A stretch of DNA of 64,000 nt from Hordeum vulgare subsp. vulgare (GCF_904849725.1 NC_058523.1:336019948-336083947); one strand, 5' to 3'. Shown: positions 1 to 11,563, counted from the stretch's first letter. The notes: generated from the sequence alone by a model not told the origin. Made by a program: numbers and translations.

Positions 1-101
1 CCATCCCTCAGGACAACCCGCCTGATCTTTAGAACCTGCCGGGCCGGGATCTCCCGAACACCCAAGTCGCCCCGGCCCCTCTCGTCGGGAGCGGTGGGCG
101 A

Positions 102-1226
102 GTGGGGGTGCCATGCTTGGCCCCCGCCCTTCGTAACGAAAGGATGCCCAAAGATTTTAAGGGACCAAGAAAGGTGCCTAACTACACCCCGGACCTTGAG
201 CCAACATCGTGGGTCGAGAGTTATGAAATCGCCATGGACATGCTCGACGTAAACGAGGAAGTTTGCGCTAGATACTTCACGATGATGCTCGAGGGGTCAG
301 CACGTACTTGGTTGAAAATCTTACCTCCCAACTCCATCCAGACCTGGGCCGAGTTGAAAGAGCGATTCATCAAAAACTTCCGAGGAACTTGCAAACGTCC
401 GATGACGATCGTCGATCTGCAGCACTGTGTTCAGCGCCCTGATGAGTCGGCCTACCATTGGTCACGGCAGGTTGCGGAAATTATCCATTCGTCAGATGGT
501 ATTACGGCGGATCAGGCTGTGTTGATCCTCGAGCAGAATTGCCATTACGAACCCTTGGTGCAAAAATTGGGGCGACTCAAGCGAAAGGTCCAAGACATGG
601 GAGAGCTGATGGACACCCTCACTAGGTACGCTGAAGCGGATGACACCAAAGATCCGAGTGAGGACGGTAAGGCTAATTCGCCCAAGAAGGGCGAGTCATA
701 CATAAATCATACCCGGTTCCAGGGACGTAACCGCGACAATCAAGGAGCCAATGGCAAGCGAAGACCACAAGAGGAGCCCTCGGATTTAGTCGCCAATACC
801 AATGCCAACAGTGGCAACCAACACCAGAAGAAAAACAGGGGCTTTAGCGGGAAGAGGCCGCGTAACTATGAAGAGCTGCTCAAAGGCCCTTGCCTGCACC
901 ATGCCACGGCAGACGGTCCGGCGACAAACTCCTAGGAGAACTGCTTCGTGATGCGGGAGTTTCAGGCGGAAGCGATCAAGAAAAGCCAAAGCGATGACCC
1001 GGACCAACGCCAGGAGCAGTTTGCCGCACCCAACCAACGACAGAACCCCTTCGGCGGTTTTCCCGAACAGGGGCCCCAGGGAGGCCCGCAGCCAAGCAGC
1101 GGCCAGTATCCGGTGCACCATCACCGGGGTATAACCCGCCAGGAGCCTTTCAGCAGCCGCCCCCACAGGGGGCTCCGCAGGGTCAGGATGACAATGGAGG
1201 TTTCCGCAGCAATCCCAAACAGTTAA
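102..1226 (+). pseudogene. Element A gag (retrotransposon Gag domain), broken
   Basis: Encodes the capsid-type Gag that packages retrotransposon RNA in cytoplasmic particles. The Retrotrans_gag signature is seen around 280-420 (ARTWLKILPPNSIQTW followed by ELKERFIKNF), the usual core of plant gypsy Gag. The C-terminal part is basic and Gln/Asn-rich. A Cys/His-containing stretch near 890-945 may be the zinc-binding motif, but it is cut by a TAG at 933-935. A second segment from 948 continues the basic linker to 1226. The first Met at 102 is arbitrary because the polyprotein probably starts upstream; Met at 144 (MPKDF) is an alternative. Confidence 0.75.
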
Positions 1227-1279
1227 GCAATGGGCAGTATCACGTTTTCACCACCAATGCTTGCAGACGTGATAAGAAG

Positions 1280-2035
1280 GTGAGTCACCGGGTGTACAGT
1301 GTGTCTGAGCCAACACTTCCCAGGTACCTCCACTGGTCTGAACAGACCATATCATGGAGTAGGGAGGATCACCCGCCAAGAGTTGACAATCCTGGCGATT
1401 TAGCGTTGGTCGTGGCTCCCCAAGTTGGGGGGTACACCCTGTCCAAAGTGCTAACGGATGGTGGCAGCAGCATTAATATCTTATATTTTGACACTTTCCA
1501 AAGGATGAACCTATTGGAAAAGGACCTGATGCCTTCAACCACGATTTTCCACGGAATCGTCCCGGGCAAGTCGGCCTACCCCATAGGCCGAGTCAGACTC
1601 ATAGTGGCGTTTGGAACGGCGCAGAATTACAGGTCCGAGTCACTGATATTCGAGGTGGTCAAATTGAAAAGCCCCTACCATGCGTTATTTGGGCGGCCGG
1701 CTTACGCCCGCTTCATGGCTCGCCCGTGCTATGTTTACCTTAAGCTCAAGATGCCCGGTCCCAAGGGACCCATCACGGTCGATGGGGATAGAAGGATTGC
1801 AAAGGAATGTGAAGAAGGGGACGCGGCTTATGCGGAAGTCGCCTGCGCTGCAGAGGAGCTCAAACACCATCGGGCCAATGTTGACCCGGCGGACATGTCA
1901 CCCCTAAAGAAGCCAACGACAGATGCTGAGTCGCCCCTCAAGTTCAAACCAACGGATGACACTAAAACAATCGATTTCGTTCCCGGTGATTCATCCAAGC
2001 AGTTCACCATCGGGACGGGTCTGGATCCCAAATAG
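1280..2035 (+). pseudogene. Element A aspartic protease domain
   Basis: Retropepsin-like domain that would cleave the Gag-Pol polyprotein. The active-site region is seen as LTDGGSSINILY near 1456-1490, where DGGS takes the place of the usual D-S/T-G, as is normal for this plant lineage. A downstream hydrophobic ALFGRPAYARF segment near 1681-1715 matches the second conserved retropepsin block. The frame ends in a TAG at 2033-2035, but the same frame continues open into RT, so the stop lies inside the polyprotein. Element B has the same architecture and the same stop position. Confidence 0.78.
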
Positions 2036-3460
2036 GAAAGCGCGCTCATCAAATTCATCCGTGAGAATCGGGACATCTTCGCATGGAAACCTTCTGACAT
2101 GCCTGGTGTGCCGAGAGAATTCACTGAGCACCATCTTAATGTTGACCCAAAGGCAAAACCCATCCAACAGTATCTTCGCAGGTTTAACGAGGAGCGGCGC
2201 AAGGCGATCGGGGAAGAAGTCGCCCGTCTCTTAGCCGCCGGATTCATCGTGGAAGTTTTCCACCCTAAATGGTTGGCTAACCCGGTTTTGGTATTCAAGA
2301 AGAACGGTACCTTCCGTATGTGCATTGATTACATGGACCTCAACAGAGCTTGTCTGAAAGATCCCTTCGCTCTTCCCCGCATTGACCAGATCATTGACTC
2401 GGTGGCAGGATGCGAACGATTGTGTTTTTTGGACGCCTACTCAGGATATCACCAGATCAAGATGGCCGTGGAGGATCAAGAGAAGACAGCTTTTATAACC
2501 CCCTTTGGGGCTTTTTGCTATGTGTCCATGCCTTTTGGACTCAAGAGTGCGGGGGCGACTTATCAGCGCTGCATCCAGAATTGCCTTCGCAGCCAAATCG
2601 GTCGCAACGTCCACGCCTATGTCAACGATATTGTGATCAAAACCCGCCAGGGGGAGACGCTACTTGAGGATCTCAAGGAGACTTTCCATAATTTGCGGGT
2701 ATATCAGATGAAGCTGAATCCCACCAAGTGTGTTTTTGGTGTTCCTACAGGGAAATTGTTGGGCTTCCTGGTGTCGGAGCGTGGCATCGAAGCTAACCCG
2801 GACAAAATCGAAGCAGTTACATCCCTTGGAAAGTCGGCAAATGTTAATCAAGTTCAACGACTGGCGGGTCGCATTGCGGCTCTAAGTCGCTTTGTAAGTC
2901 GTCTGGGTGAAAAGGCGATTCCTCTTTATCGGTTACTAAAGAAATCTGACCGGTTTGTTTGGACAAACGAGGCAGAGAGGCGCTCGAAGCCTTGAAACAG
3001 CAATTGGTTAACCCGCCGGTCCTGGCCGCCCCGACTGAAAAAGAGCCCATGCTTCTATATATTGCGGCAAATTCCAAAGTAGTAAGTGTGGCAGTGGTTG
3101 TTGAAAGAAAAGAGGAAGGAAAGGAGTACCCAGTGCAATGCCCGGTGTATTTTATCAGCGAGGTGCTAACCCTTTCCAAGCAACGGTACCCACACTGGCA
3201 GAAGTTAGTGTATGGGGTGTTTATGGCGAGTCAGAAACTTAAGCATTATTTCCAAGAACACCCCATCACAGTGGTTAGCTGTGCCCCCCTTGGGGACATC
3301 ATCCAGAATCGGGAGGCAACAGGGAGGATTGCCAAGTGGGCGATTGAACTTGGGCCGCATCACGTGCAATACACCCCCGGCACAGCCATCAAGTCTCAGG
3401 CTTTAGTTGATTTCGTCAATGACTGGACGGAGTTGCAGGCTCCGGAAGACAGGCCTGATC
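2036..3460 (+). pseudogene. Element A reverse transcriptase and first RNase H, broken
   Basis: RT copies element RNA into cDNA. Conserved RT blocks are visible: FRMCIDYMDLNRA (about 2311-2350), FLDAYSGYHQIKM (about 2430-2465), then the palm motif, which reads YVND at 2618-2629 instead of YVDD. The LNPTKCVFGV and GFLVSERGIEANPDK blocks follow. A frameshift near 2975 moves the reading frame before the RNase-H-like module (LLYIAANSKVVSVAVVVE through IAKWAIELG, about 3050-3350). The N-terminal side runs in frame directly from the protease across the TAG at 2033. The loss of one catalytic Asp and the frameshift make it inactive. Confidence 0.85.
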
Positions 3461-3842
3461 TTACTTACTGGACTATTTATTTTGATGGATCTAGATAGGT
3501 GGAAGGCTCGGGGGCTGGTGTGGTATTGGTATCCCCTCAAGGAGATAGATTTTGTTATGTTCTCCGACTCATGTTTCCATGCACTAACAATGCTGCAGAA
3601 TACGAAGCTTTGCTTCACGGCTTGCGACTCACAAAGGAGATGAATCTAACGCGAGTCTGGTGTTTTGGCGACTCTGATTTGGTGGCGCAGCAAGTCTCGG
3701 GTACCTGGGATTCTCGGTACCCCATTATGGCGGCTTACAGAAGAGCTGTGTCAGATGTGGCGGGTCATTTTCATGGTTATCAGGTGGACCACATTGATCG
3801 GCGCCTCAAGGAGGCGGCTGACGCCCTCTCACGACTTGGTTC
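3461..3842 (+). pseudogene. Element A second RNase H domain (archaeal-type, RVT_3-like)
   Basis: A second RNase H follows the one attached to RT. Visible motifs are YFDGS (about 3479-3493), the first acidic block, then NNAAEYEALLHGL (about 3586-3624), FGDSDLVAQQVSG (about 3664-3702) and EAADALSRL near 3810-3836. This is the classic D-E-D-D order. A TAG at 3496-3498 interrupts it after FDGSR, probably from CAG. Such a duplicated RNase H is known from the Tat/Ogre lineage of plant gypsy elements, and element B has the same arrangement at 35195-35566. Confidence 0.78.
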
Positions 3843-4019
3843 CCTGCGAAAGCCAGTTCCTCCCAATGTTTTTTTGGATATTTTGCATAAACCATCCGTG
3901 ATTTTACCATCGGAACAGGAGTTGGCAATACAAGATCCTGAGTCTCAGCTTGTGGCGGCTCTCCACGTCACGCCGGATTGGGTTCTTCCCTATCTAGCTT
4001 ATCTCGCCCGGGGCGAGTT

Positions 4020-5231
4020 ACCAAGAGATGAAGTTTCGGCCCGTCAAATCGTTCGGCGCAGCAAGTCCATGGTGATCATCAATGGCGAGTTATATAAACG
4101 GAGCGCCTCTGGAGTTTTTCAACGATGCGTTTCCTCGGAAGAAGGATGCATAATCTTAAATGACATTCATTCCAGAGACTGTGGGCATCATGCCGGCACA
4201 CGCTCTCTGGTGTCAAAAGCTTTCCGTCATGGTTTCTTTTGGCTGACGGCTCATGCAGATGTAGAGGATATAGTTCGTCGGTGCGAGGGATGCCAGCGTT
4301 ATGGACGACAGGCTCATGTGCCGTGTCAAGAATTAAGAATGATTCCAATCACTTGGCCTTTTGCGGTCTAGGGGTTAGACATGGTCGGCCCCTTTAAAAT
4401 GTCATCCAACAAGAAAACCCATTTGCTGGTGGCGGTTGATAAATTCACCAAGTGGGTTGAGGCGCAACCTATTGGAAATTGCGATGCGGAGACAGCGGTC
4501 AAGTTCTTGAAGAAGCTGATTTTCCGGTTTGGGTATCCACATAGTATCATCACTGATAATAGTACTAACCTGTCCCAAGGGGCGATGCAGGAGTTTTGCC
4601 GTCCAGAGCATATCCGGCTTGATGTTTCTGCGGTTGTTCACCCACAATCTAATGGGCAGGCGGAACGGGCGTATTAGGAGGTCTTACGAGGAATTAAGCC
4701 CCAACTCATGGTTCCCCTGGAGAAAACCCCGGGATGTTGGGTCGAAGAATTGCCTTCAGTACTGTGGAGTATCCGGACCACCCCCGAACCGGTCCACGGG
4801 TTTTACCCCTTTCTTTTTGGTCTACGGAGCAGAAGCCGTTCTTCCTACTGACATAAGGCATGATTCGCTTAGAGTCGCCGCATATGTGGAGCAAGACAAT
4901 GAGCTGGCACGTCAAGATTCCTTGGACGCCCTAGAGGAGGCACGTGACCTGGCTGGGGCCCATTCGGCCATCTATCAACAGGATACGGCGTTATCACAAC
5001 CGTCGGGTTAAAAGCCGGATCTTTCAGGAAGGCGACTTAGTTCTTCGGTTGATACAAGATCGTGCTGGCATGCATAAGTTGTCACCACAATTGGAAGGAC
5101 CGTTCGTCGTCAGCAAGAATCTTCGCAACGGCTCTTATTATCTAGTGGATCTTCGGCCTAACCGGCCAACCACGGAGGCTGAGTCAACTCGCCCCTGGAA
5201 TATTGCCCACTTGTGGCCTTATTACACTTGA
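4020..5231 (+). pseudogene. Element A integrase, broken
   Basis: Would insert cDNA into chromosomes. The HHCC zinc-binding module is seen about 4165-4310 (CGHHAGTRSLVSKAF through CEGCQRYG). The core has Asp at 4378 (LDMVGPF), Asp at 4555 (ITDNS) and Glu at 4663 (GQAERAY), which gives the D,D-35-E spacing of retroviral-type integrases. Damage: TAG at 4369-4371 (W of WGLDMVG expected), TAG at 4675-4677, and frameshifts near 4680 and 4990. The C-terminal domain (EGDLVLRLIQ through WNIAHLWPYYT) ends with a natural stop at 5229-5231. Confidence 0.83.
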
Positions 5232-5299
5232 GCTCTTAAGCTCTGCATTTTGTAAGTTTTTCAGTTTCATTATAAAGTAATAAAATTAAAATGCTTCCC

Positions 5300-7735
5300 G
5301 ACTTGGGGGCTTCTTCATTGGGATCAATCTTGTCATCCTGTTCCGACCTTATGAGCCGACAAAATTATCATCTTAGGGTGCGTGCTTGAGCTTTCTGACT
5401 CGCCCCATCCTGTCGTGACCTTATGAGCCGACGAAATCACCTTAGGGTGCGTGCTTGAGCTTTCTGACTCACCCCATCCTGTCGCGACCTTATGAGCCGA
5501 CGAAATAACCTTAGGGTGCGTGCTTGAGCTTTCTCACTCTCCCCATCCTGTCGTGACCTTATGAGCCGACGAAATCACCTTAGGGTGCGTGCTTGAGCTT
5601 TCTGGCTCGCCCCATCCTGTCGCGACCTTATGAGCCGACGAAATCACCTTAGGGTGCGTGCTTGAGCTTTCTGACTCGCCCCATCCTGTCGCGACCTTAT
5701 GAGCCGACGAAATCATCTTAGGGTGGCGCTTGAGCTTTCTGACTCGCCCCATCCTGTCGCGACCTTATGAGCCGACGAAATCATCTTTGTGTGGCGCTTG
5801 AGTTTTCTGACTCGCCCCATCCTATCGCGACCTTATGAGCCGATGAAACCATCATCTTAGGGTGCGTGCTTGAGCTTTCTGACTCGCCCCATCCTGTCGC
5901 GACCTTATGAGCCGACGAAATCACCATAAGGTGCGTGCTTGAGCTTTCTGACTCGCCCCATCCTGTCGCGACCTTATGAGCCGACGAAATCATCTTAGGG
6001 TGGCGCTTGAGTTTTCTGACTCGCCTCATCCTGTCGTGACCTTATGAGCCGATGAAATCACCTGAGGGTGCGTGCTTGAGCTTTCTGACTCACCCCATCC
6101 TGTCGCGACCTTATGAGCCGACGAAATCACCTTAGGGTGCGTGCTTCAGCTTTCTGACTCGCCCCATCCTGTCGCGACCTTATGAGCCGACGAAATCATC
6201 TTAGGGTGGCGCTTGAGCTTTCTGACTCGCCCCATCCTGTTGCGACCTTATGAGCCGACGAAATCATCTTAGGGTGGCGCTTGAGTTTTTTGACTCGCCC
6301 CATCCTGTCGCGACCTTATGAGCCGACGAAACCATCATCTTAGGGTGCGTGCTTAAGCTTTCTGACTCGCCCCATCCTGCCGCGACCTTATGAGCCAACG
6401 AAATCACCTTAGGGTGCGTGCTTGAGCTTTCTGACTCGCCCCATCCTGTCGCGACCTTATGAGCCGACGAAATCACCTTAGGGTGCATGCTTGAGCTTTC
6501 TGGCTCGCCCCATCCTGTCGCGACCTTATGAGCCGACAAAATTATCATAGGGTGGCGCTTGAGCTTTCTGACTGGCCCCATCCTGTCGCGACCTTATGAG
6601 CCGACGAAATCATCTTAGGGTGGCGCTTGAGTTTTCTGACTCACCCCATCCTGCCGCGACCTTATGATCCGACGAAACCATCATCTTAGGGTGCGTGCTT
6701 GAGCTTTCGGACTCGCCCCATCTTGTCGCGACCTTATGAGCCGACGAAATCACCTTAGGGTGCGTGCTTGAGCTTTCTGACTCGCCCCATCCTACCGCGA
6801 CCTTATGAGCTGACGAAATCATCTTAGGGTGGCGCTTGAGTTTTCTGACTCGCACCATCCTGTCGCGACCTTATGAGCCGACGAAATCACCTTAGGGTGC
6901 GTGCTTGAGCTTTTTGACTCGCCCCATCCTGTCGCGACCTTATGAGCCGACGAAATCACCTTAGGGTGCGTGCTTGAGCTTTCTGACTCGCCCCATCCTG
7001 TCGTGACCTTATGAGCCGACGAAATCATCTTAGGGTGGCGCTTGAGCTTTCTGACTCGCCCCATCCTGTCGCGAGCTTATGAGCCGATGAAATCACCTTA
7101 GGGTGCGTGCTTGAGCTTTCTGACTCGCCCCATCCTGTCGCGACATTATGACCCGACGAAATCACCTTAGGGTGCGTGCTTGAGCTTTCTGACTCGCCCC
7201 ATCCTGTTGCGACCTTATGAGCTGACGAAATCATCTTAGGGTGGCGCTTGAGCTTTCTGACTCGCCCCATCCTGTCGCGACTTTATGAGCCGACGAAATC
7301 ATCTTAGGGTGGCGCTTGAGTTTTCTGACTCGCCCCATCCTGTCGCGACCTTATGAGCCGACGAAACCATCATCTTAGGGTGCGTGCTTGAGCTTTCTGA
7401 CTCGCCCCATCCTGTCGCGACCTTATGAGCCGACGAAATCACCTTAGGGTGCGTGCTTGATCTTTCTGACTCATCCCATCCTGTCGCGACCTTATGAGCC
7501 GACGAAACCATCATCTTTGGGTGCCGCTTGAGCTTTTTGACTCGCCCCATCCTGTCGCGACCTTATGAGCCGTCGAAATCATCATCTTAGGGTGGCGCTT
7601 GAGCTTTCTGACTCGCTCCATCCTGTCGCGACCTTATGAGCCGACAAAACCATCATTTTGGGTGTGTGCTTGAGCTTTCTGACTCGGCCCGTCCTGTCGC
7701 GACCTTATGAGCCGATGAAATTGCTATTTTTTATT
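5300..7735. repeat. ~69-bp tandem array, about 34 copies
   Basis: Head-to-tail array built on a unit of about 69 bp containing CTTGAGCTTTCTGACTCGCC, CCTGTCGCGACCTTATGAGC and CGACGAAATCA. Length variants occur: 69 bp (GTGCGTGCTTGAG form), 67 bp (GTGGCGCTTGAG form) and 72 bp (ACCATCATCTTAG form). The variants are not random: the short form recurs at spacings near 67 and 207-210 bp, suggesting a higher-order arrangement. The array lies just downstream of the integrase stop, in the 3' non-coding part of element A. Because 69 is divisible by three, long open frames on the minus strand are an artefact of the repeat. Confidence 0.93.
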
Positions 7736-8143
7736 CTCTTTCATGGCATTGCCACAAGGTTTTTCAAACCTTTTTTCCTGATTCATCTTGAATATATTTG
7801 TTATCATTTATTTGGTTTCACATATGTTTTTTCAAGCTTAAAACAGGTTGATGATCAAAATCATTTCATCCATGGCGGGTTAAGCATTATAAAGGAGTTT
7901 CAAACGGCAGATCCAATATTTCAAATAGCCTTAAGGGCGACATAAAGATTGTTGTCGAAAGTATCACAAAAGCAGTGCCGATTACTAAAAAAGGACCTAT
8001 TACATGGCTCTTAGGCCAAATCGATGAAGTTTATTCTGCTGGCGCCCTTGGATCGTTTTGCTGCGAGCTTTGGCCGACCTCAAATTGCAAGTCGCCCAGT
8101 ACCCAGTTACACTTGGCCAGAGCCGCGAAGTCATCTTCATCGG
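7736..8143. other. Non-coding spacer after the 69-bp array
   Basis: AT-rich sequence between the tandem array and the 3' end of the antisense gene. I see no coding motif, TIR or LTR end in it. Confidence 0.5.
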
Positions 8144-11100
8144 TCAGGATTGATGCAAGATATGCTCCAAGTCAAAAGGGTTCTTGGGTCGCCGTGCAGT
8201 TAAGCTGGTCGTTACAAAGGATGGCGGGTTGACCTTCTTGTTCTTGCTGTCATAAGCAGCCTGATACTTTGATAAGTCCAGACTTGCAGCAAGTTGAGTC
8301 GCCGCCAGCCGGGAGTCCTTGATGACACGCTGATAGTCCTCTTCACCGAATTCTGACCCGTCATCTTTGAGTTGAGGAAAGCCCGCCGCTACTTCCTCTG
8401 GGTTGATCTCTGGAGCATACGCCAAGCAGCGACTTAAGGTAGTCAGCACTCCCTTCCGGGCAGCTGACCGAGTCAACTCGCCAATCTCGGGAGGAAGCGT
8501 GGATAGGCAGCCAAGCATCTTCTTTATGGAAGTTATAGGCTCCTTGGCGCCCATCACTGCTTTAACAGTTAGTACACTGCCGGTATACAACTGCTCTGTC
8601 AGCGTGTAAATCGCCTTCAACATCAGCACGCAATCATCCTGAAGGTTGGCGGCTCTCGGACCTGTGGAAGGGATAATGATAATCAGCGACTCCGGATAAG
8701 AGTTATTGGTTTAAAAAAGATCAAAGGTTTGAGTATTTTACCAAAGACGGCTTGCGCCATGTTTGAGATATGATGCTTCAAGCCGGACAGTTCTTGTTGC
8801 ACAGTAGCCAGCTTGGCTTCAGCTTTTTCTGCTCGTTTTGTCGCAACATCTTGGTCAGCTTGAGCCCTTTTTAAATCGGCCTTTAGCTTTTCCATCTCAG
8901 CCAAGACCAGTTGATACTTTTCCTCCGATTTGGTTCGGGCATCTTGCTGATCAGATAAGTTTTTCTTCAAGTCGCCAAGTGCTGATTCAGTCTGAATAAG
9001 AGTTTCCTGTGGAAATACATGATAAAGGGCAAGTCTCATAACTATTGCAAGCAATATCCCTTACACTTGGGGGCTAATGTATAATTTTTCCAGACAAAAT
9101 TATACAATATCAAGACCCGGCTCATCTTTTTACTAATGACCCGGCCCTTGGGGGTTACTGGTCGAAAGTTTTTCTAAGTTATCAAGACACGGCTCATCTT
9201 TTTACTGATGACCCGGCCCTTGGGGGTTACTGGTCGAAAGTTTTTCTAAGTTATCAAGACTCAGGTCATCTTTTTACTGATTACCTGGCCCTTGGGGGTT
9301 ACTGGTCGAAAGTTTTTCTAAGTTATCAAGACCCAGCTCATCTTTTTACTGATGACCCGGCCCTTGGGGGTTACTGGTCGAAAGTTTTTCTAAGTTATCA
9401 AGACCCGGCTCATCTTTTTACTGATGACCCGGCCCTTGGGGGTTAATGGGAATAATACAATATATAACAAAGCTTACCTCATGTTTATTTTTTAGCATCC
9501 GGAGCAGGCTTTTCTCCATCTCAACTCACCTCCACGCGACTTGCAAAACCAGAGCAGAGTTCTTTGAATTCCAGATGTTCATATTCGGAAAGCTTAGCCT
9601 TGGAGAGTCCAGACTCAGGAATGGTTTGAGAGGATGATGGTACATGCTTTGACAAAACCGTTGTGGCCGGTTTAGAGAAGCTGGTACAAGTGATAATCAC
9701 AGCATCCGGGTCTTCTGCTGTTGTCAATGGACTTGGCGGCTTAGGGGCATCCATTGTTTCCTTGGGCGAGCCAGGAAAATCCATTTGATCCTCAGGCTCG
9801 TCTTGATCCGGGTTATCTTGGGTCGGCGCTGACTCTTTGATAGGCTCTGAAATTATGATAGGAGTTGACCCTCTGGTCTTCCTCTTATTCGCTTGTGCCC
9901 TAAAAAGAGGGGAGGGACGCATTAAAGGACTGAAAATTTATCACTCTCAGACTCAAAGTAAAATTATCAAAGGACTTACCCAGGAACTCAAATCATTGGC
10001 GGAAGTGTCGACACTACTGAGTCGCCAGATGTAGGAGGAGAATTCTGCAAGAATTATACGTCAAAGATATTGGCGGGTTACAGATGTGATCCAAAGAAAC
10101 ATGAGGAAGTGTTGTTCATGGGTACCTCATTTGTTTTCCTCTTGTTCTTTGCTGGTAAGCCGGACACCAGATCACCGGAATGACTTCGGGTCTTCCGATT
10201 TGAAGTATGTTGTGCTTTCTTCAGTAGAAAATTGGGGTCCAAATAAGCATTTGGATGTGAGAAGGGAACTTTCCCACAAATTCTCCTGGCCGGCTTAGGT
10301 GGAGAAGGAGATGAATCGGAGGAAACAGAAATTAACTCTACAGAATCCTCCTGGCTTTCGTTGTCTTCATTCTATTCAAGAGAGGTAGAGACGTAAGTAC
10401 AAAGTTAACAGTAGCGGATGGCGAGTGAAAAGAGGATAGGTCTTTACCTCTGAAGGTGCGTCTCCGACTTGAGATTCATCTGCTTCGGATGGCTCGGCCA
10501 CAGCAGCTTTGCCCTTGCCCTTGGTTTTCTTTGGGGCGGCTTAGCTTGCTTCATGGCTGGCCTTTTCGGTTTCTTGGACCAAAATTTATCACCTTTCTGG
10601 AATGGCATATGTTATAAAAGTCCACAATTCGAATGAAACATAAGAAATAGAGACAAAGGGCGGGTTAAAATTGTTTACCTTGGGCGCCGGAATAATTTTG
10701 CAGAAGGGTTTGACGCCGATTTGGCCGCATTTTTCCGCAGGCTCGCCGGTCAGCTTCTTGATGATGGTGACAATATCCTTTTCCGTTAAATCCGTATGGA
10801 AATAACATTGAGGATGATCTAAGGTGCCATCAAACTCGCACATTAGCCCGTCCCGGCGACTCAAAGGAAGGATGCGCCATTCGACCCAGCACCGGATCAA
10901 GTCGACCCCAGTAAGGCCGTTGTTTGTCAAAGATCTTAACTCGGACAATACTGGGATAAAATCTTATTCATCCTCTTCGGTGAGCGTGTCCGGAAGCTTG
11001 AAATTCGTTGGAAGGCGGTCTTTCCTATAGCCCAGAACCTTCTTTTCTCCTGCAGGCGAGGTCTCTTGATAGTAGAACCAAGACTCACCCCAGCCTTTGG

Positions 11101-11563
11101 GATGGCTTGGCATGGAGAGTGAGGGAAACGGGCTATCCCTACGGCGCTGAACATTTACACCGCCAAGTTCCAGGCTGGGACCATTGTGAAATTACTTTTG
11201 GCGATTTAAGTCGAAAAAGTACCAGAATAAGGGAACTGAGGGTTCCATCCGCAGATAAGCCTCACAGAACACTTGGAACTGGCATAGGTTACTTATCGAA
11301 TTAGGTCCCAGATCCTGGAGGCGGACGTTCATGAAGGCCATGGCATCTCTAAGGAACTTTGTTCCGGGCGGTTTAAAACCTCGCTCAAGGTGTTCGACAA
11401 AAACGACTATCTCCCCTTCTTTGGGGTTGGGGAGATCCTCTCCGAACCCGGTACGCCAGCCGATAATATTCTGAGGGTCCAAGTTGCCCGTTTTCACATA
11501 ATCTGCTAGTATGGTGTCGTCGACTTTGGTAGGGAGCCAGTCACTTTTGAAGACGGTGCCCAT
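8144..11563 (-). pseudogene. Antisense multi-exon gene in element A (plant 'putative gypsy type transposon' family)
   Basis: Minus-strand gene running opposite to gag-pol. Exon 1 likely starts at Met 11563 (MGTVFKSDWLPTKVDD) and contains KEGEIVVFVEHLERGF, then a stop at 11192. The same frame continues through WFYYQETSPAGEKKV to a second stop at about 10965, and GLTGVDLIRCWVEWRILPLS follows in a shifted frame. Exon 1 ends at a GT splice site near 10679. Later blocks include a Lys/Ala/Glu-rich exon (about 10449-10580), an acidic Pro/Ser-rich segment (9521-9922), a coiled-coil exon (8683-9054) and a terminal Glu/Leu-rich exon (8144-8629). The exon 1 motifs resemble Pfam Transposase_28 (PF04195, from memory). 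Element B carries a homologue in the same place and direction. Function is unknown. The exon structure is inferred by eye and is incomplete. Confidence 0.65.
9100..9450. repeat. 72-bp tandem array, about 5 copies
   Basis: Five near-identical units of 72 bp containing GGCCCTTGGGGGTTACTGG and AAGTTTTTCTAAGTTATCAAG (the latter at, for example, 9236-9256). Copy spacing was measured at 9141, 9213 and 9285. It sits between two exons of the antisense gene. Each unit has a TTGGGGGTTA run resembling the polypurine tracts that precede LTRs in these elements, and an actual PPT-like CACTTGGGGGCTAATG lies just before the array (9063-9078). Confidence 0.9.

Noticed and set aside
5534..7550. Series of 72-105 codon open frames on the minus strand with repeated 23-residue peptide (SSAHKVATGWGESES type)
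   Set aside because: The unit length (69) is a multiple of three, so frames stay open by chance. They break wherever 67-bp variants occur, and there is no start-site or codon-use support.
5300..7735. CRISPR array
   Set aside because: Units are contiguous with no unique spacers, and the context is a plant retrotransposon.
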